Assembly: GCA_903873565.1 (NCBI GenBank)
Contig: CAIQOY010000364.1
Coordinates: 1-7,023, forward strand
DNA from: an uncultured Actinomycetes bacterium
GTDB lineage: Bacteria; Actinomycetota; Thermoleophilia; Gaiellales; F1-60-MAGs149
Direction of reading: 5' to 3'
Length of the DNA: 7,023 bases
Within the stretch, counting starts at the first letter, position 1; each line of letters starts with the position of its first letter. A program made the position numbers and the translations under genes. The notes beneath the pieces are model-generated. The model saw nothing but the letters and a program-made list of their open reading frames with translations. It made no database searches and was not told the origin of the DNA. Shown here piece by piece: positions 6,717 to 7,023 of the stretch.

Positions 6717-6717
6717 A
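6712..6717 (-). promoter_or_regulatory. Leaderless -10 element (TACGAT) of the minus-strand operon
   Basis: On the minus strand TACGAT fits TANNNT and ends 7 bases before ATG 6704, the spacing expected when transcription starts at the A of the start codon. The absence of a Shine-Dalgarno supports a leaderless transcript, common in actinobacteria. The -35 region would lie inside the divergent gene around 6735-6742, where only a weak TTCGGA is seen. Confidence 0.6.
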
Positions 6718-6723
6718 TCAAAT

Positions 6724-7023
6724 GTGAGCGGACCGATCCGAACGCCCTCCGTGGCCGCGCGGTCCCTCGCCGCGGGCCGGCCCGGCACCGGCCGCAGCTT
6801 CCGCCTGCACCGCCCGCGGGGCGGCTACTGCGGCGACGGCACCTGCGCGCAATGCGGCACCGACCCGGCGACCGGCGAGGCCCTCTGCCGCACGCCCGCC
6901 GGCGCGGCCGCGCCCCGCGGCGTCGACCCGCTGCGCCTGCTCGGCCTCCCCGCCGAGCGGCAGCTGCCATGGTTCTGGGAGCGCCGGCTGCTGCGCCCGC
7001 GCGCCCTGCGCGGGCGCTACCTC
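6724..7023 (+). CDS. [2Fe-2S]-binding oxidoreductase subunit, sarcosine oxidase alpha / HcnA type (3' end cut off)
   Basis: The first 100 residues are visible, running off the right edge. GRSFRLHRPRGGYCGDGTC (residues 23-41) is the hallmark of the ferredoxin-like domain (Fer2_4) found at the N-terminus of heterotetrameric sarcosine oxidase alpha and in HcnA/octopine-oxidase-type subunits. Cluster ligands are C36, C41, C44 and C55 (C-x4-C-x2-C-x10-C). The following LPWFWERRLLRPRALRGRYL (81-100) is where related alpha subunits continue into the FAD part, so this may be the start of a large fused subunit rather than a small stand-alone protein; the window cannot decide. Expected role is electron transfer during FAD-linked oxidation of an amine or amino acid. 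GTG 6724 is chosen because a -10 element sits 7 bases upstream; in-frame ATG 6703 would add seven residues and overlap the opposing start codon. Confidence 0.85.
   Translation, partial: MSGPIRTPSVAARSLAAGRPGTGRSFRLHRPRGGYCGDGTCAQCGTDPATGEALCRTPAGAAAPRGVDPLRLLGLPAERQLPWFWERRLLRPRALRGRYL

Larger units (their letters stand above)
6706..6722. promoter_or_regulatory. 17-bp perfect palindromic operator between the divergent genes
   Basis: TTTGATA-TCG-TATCAAA is a perfect inverted repeat, 7-bp arms with a 3-bp spacer centred on 6714. It is strongly AT-rich inside an approximately 70% GC region and fills nearly all of the 19-base gap between ATG 6704 (minus) and GTG 6724 (plus). Size and symmetry suit a dimeric helix-turn-helix regulator; a GntR/FadR-type protein would be a reasonable guess but is not shown. 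It overlaps both predicted -10 elements, so a bound protein would block both directions. No regulator gene lies in the window. Confidence 0.8.

Noticed and set aside
6706..6722. The palindrome as an attachment site or mobile-element end
   Set aside because: No integrase, transposase or duplicated flank; its position over both -10 elements is better explained by regulation.

Overview
The window reads as a high-GC (about 70%) actinobacterial chromosome segment. Nearly all third codon positions are G or C, six of the eight real genes appear to start with GTG, and two start codons look leaderless. A deep-branching actinobacterial lineage such as Thermoleophilia would fit, but that is inference from composition; no marker gene is present to fix the taxon.

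Layout: one long, tightly packed minus-strand operon runs from position 6704 down through the left edge, in transcription order: (1) an M29 aminopeptidase / NicX-like metalloenzyme, (2) a class III PLP aminotransferase, (3) an aldehyde dehydrogenase, (4) an Asp/Glu/hydantoin racemase-family protein, (5) a RidA-like protein, (6) a short-chain dehydrogenase and (7) a zinc alcohol dehydrogenase cut by the window edge. Genes 1/2 and 2/3 share 4-base GTGA stop/start overlaps. The next three junctions are 13, 3 and about 18-27 bases. Only the last gap, about 100 bases before the alcohol dehydrogenase, is long enough to hold its own signals. A divergent plus-strand gene begins at 6724 and runs off the right edge; it encodes the [2Fe-2S] domain typical of sarcosine oxidase alpha / HcnA-type FAD oxidoreductases.

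The two divergent transcription units are separated by only 19 bases. Those bases are almost entirely an AT-rich perfect inverted repeat (7-bp arms, 3-bp spacer) in a very GC-rich background. Each start codon has a TANNNT -10 hexamer ending exactly 7 bases before it, and the two hexamers overlap in the centre of the repeat. This suggests two back-to-back leaderless promoters under a single operator, the most striking structure in the window.

Together the genes look like a catabolic cluster for a nitrogen-containing compound (amine, amino acid or N-heterocycle). A metalloenzyme and a transaminase would generate an aldehyde, the ALDH would oxidise it, the racemase and RidA-like protein would handle stereochemistry or reactive imine-type intermediates, the SDR and ADH would carry out alcohol/carbonyl redox steps, and the divergent Fe-S oxidoreductase may perform an initial amine oxidation. 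The substrate cannot be read from the sequence. No RNA gene, mobile element, CRISPR array or convincing terminator was seen, and no gene-free stretch exceeds about 100 bases.
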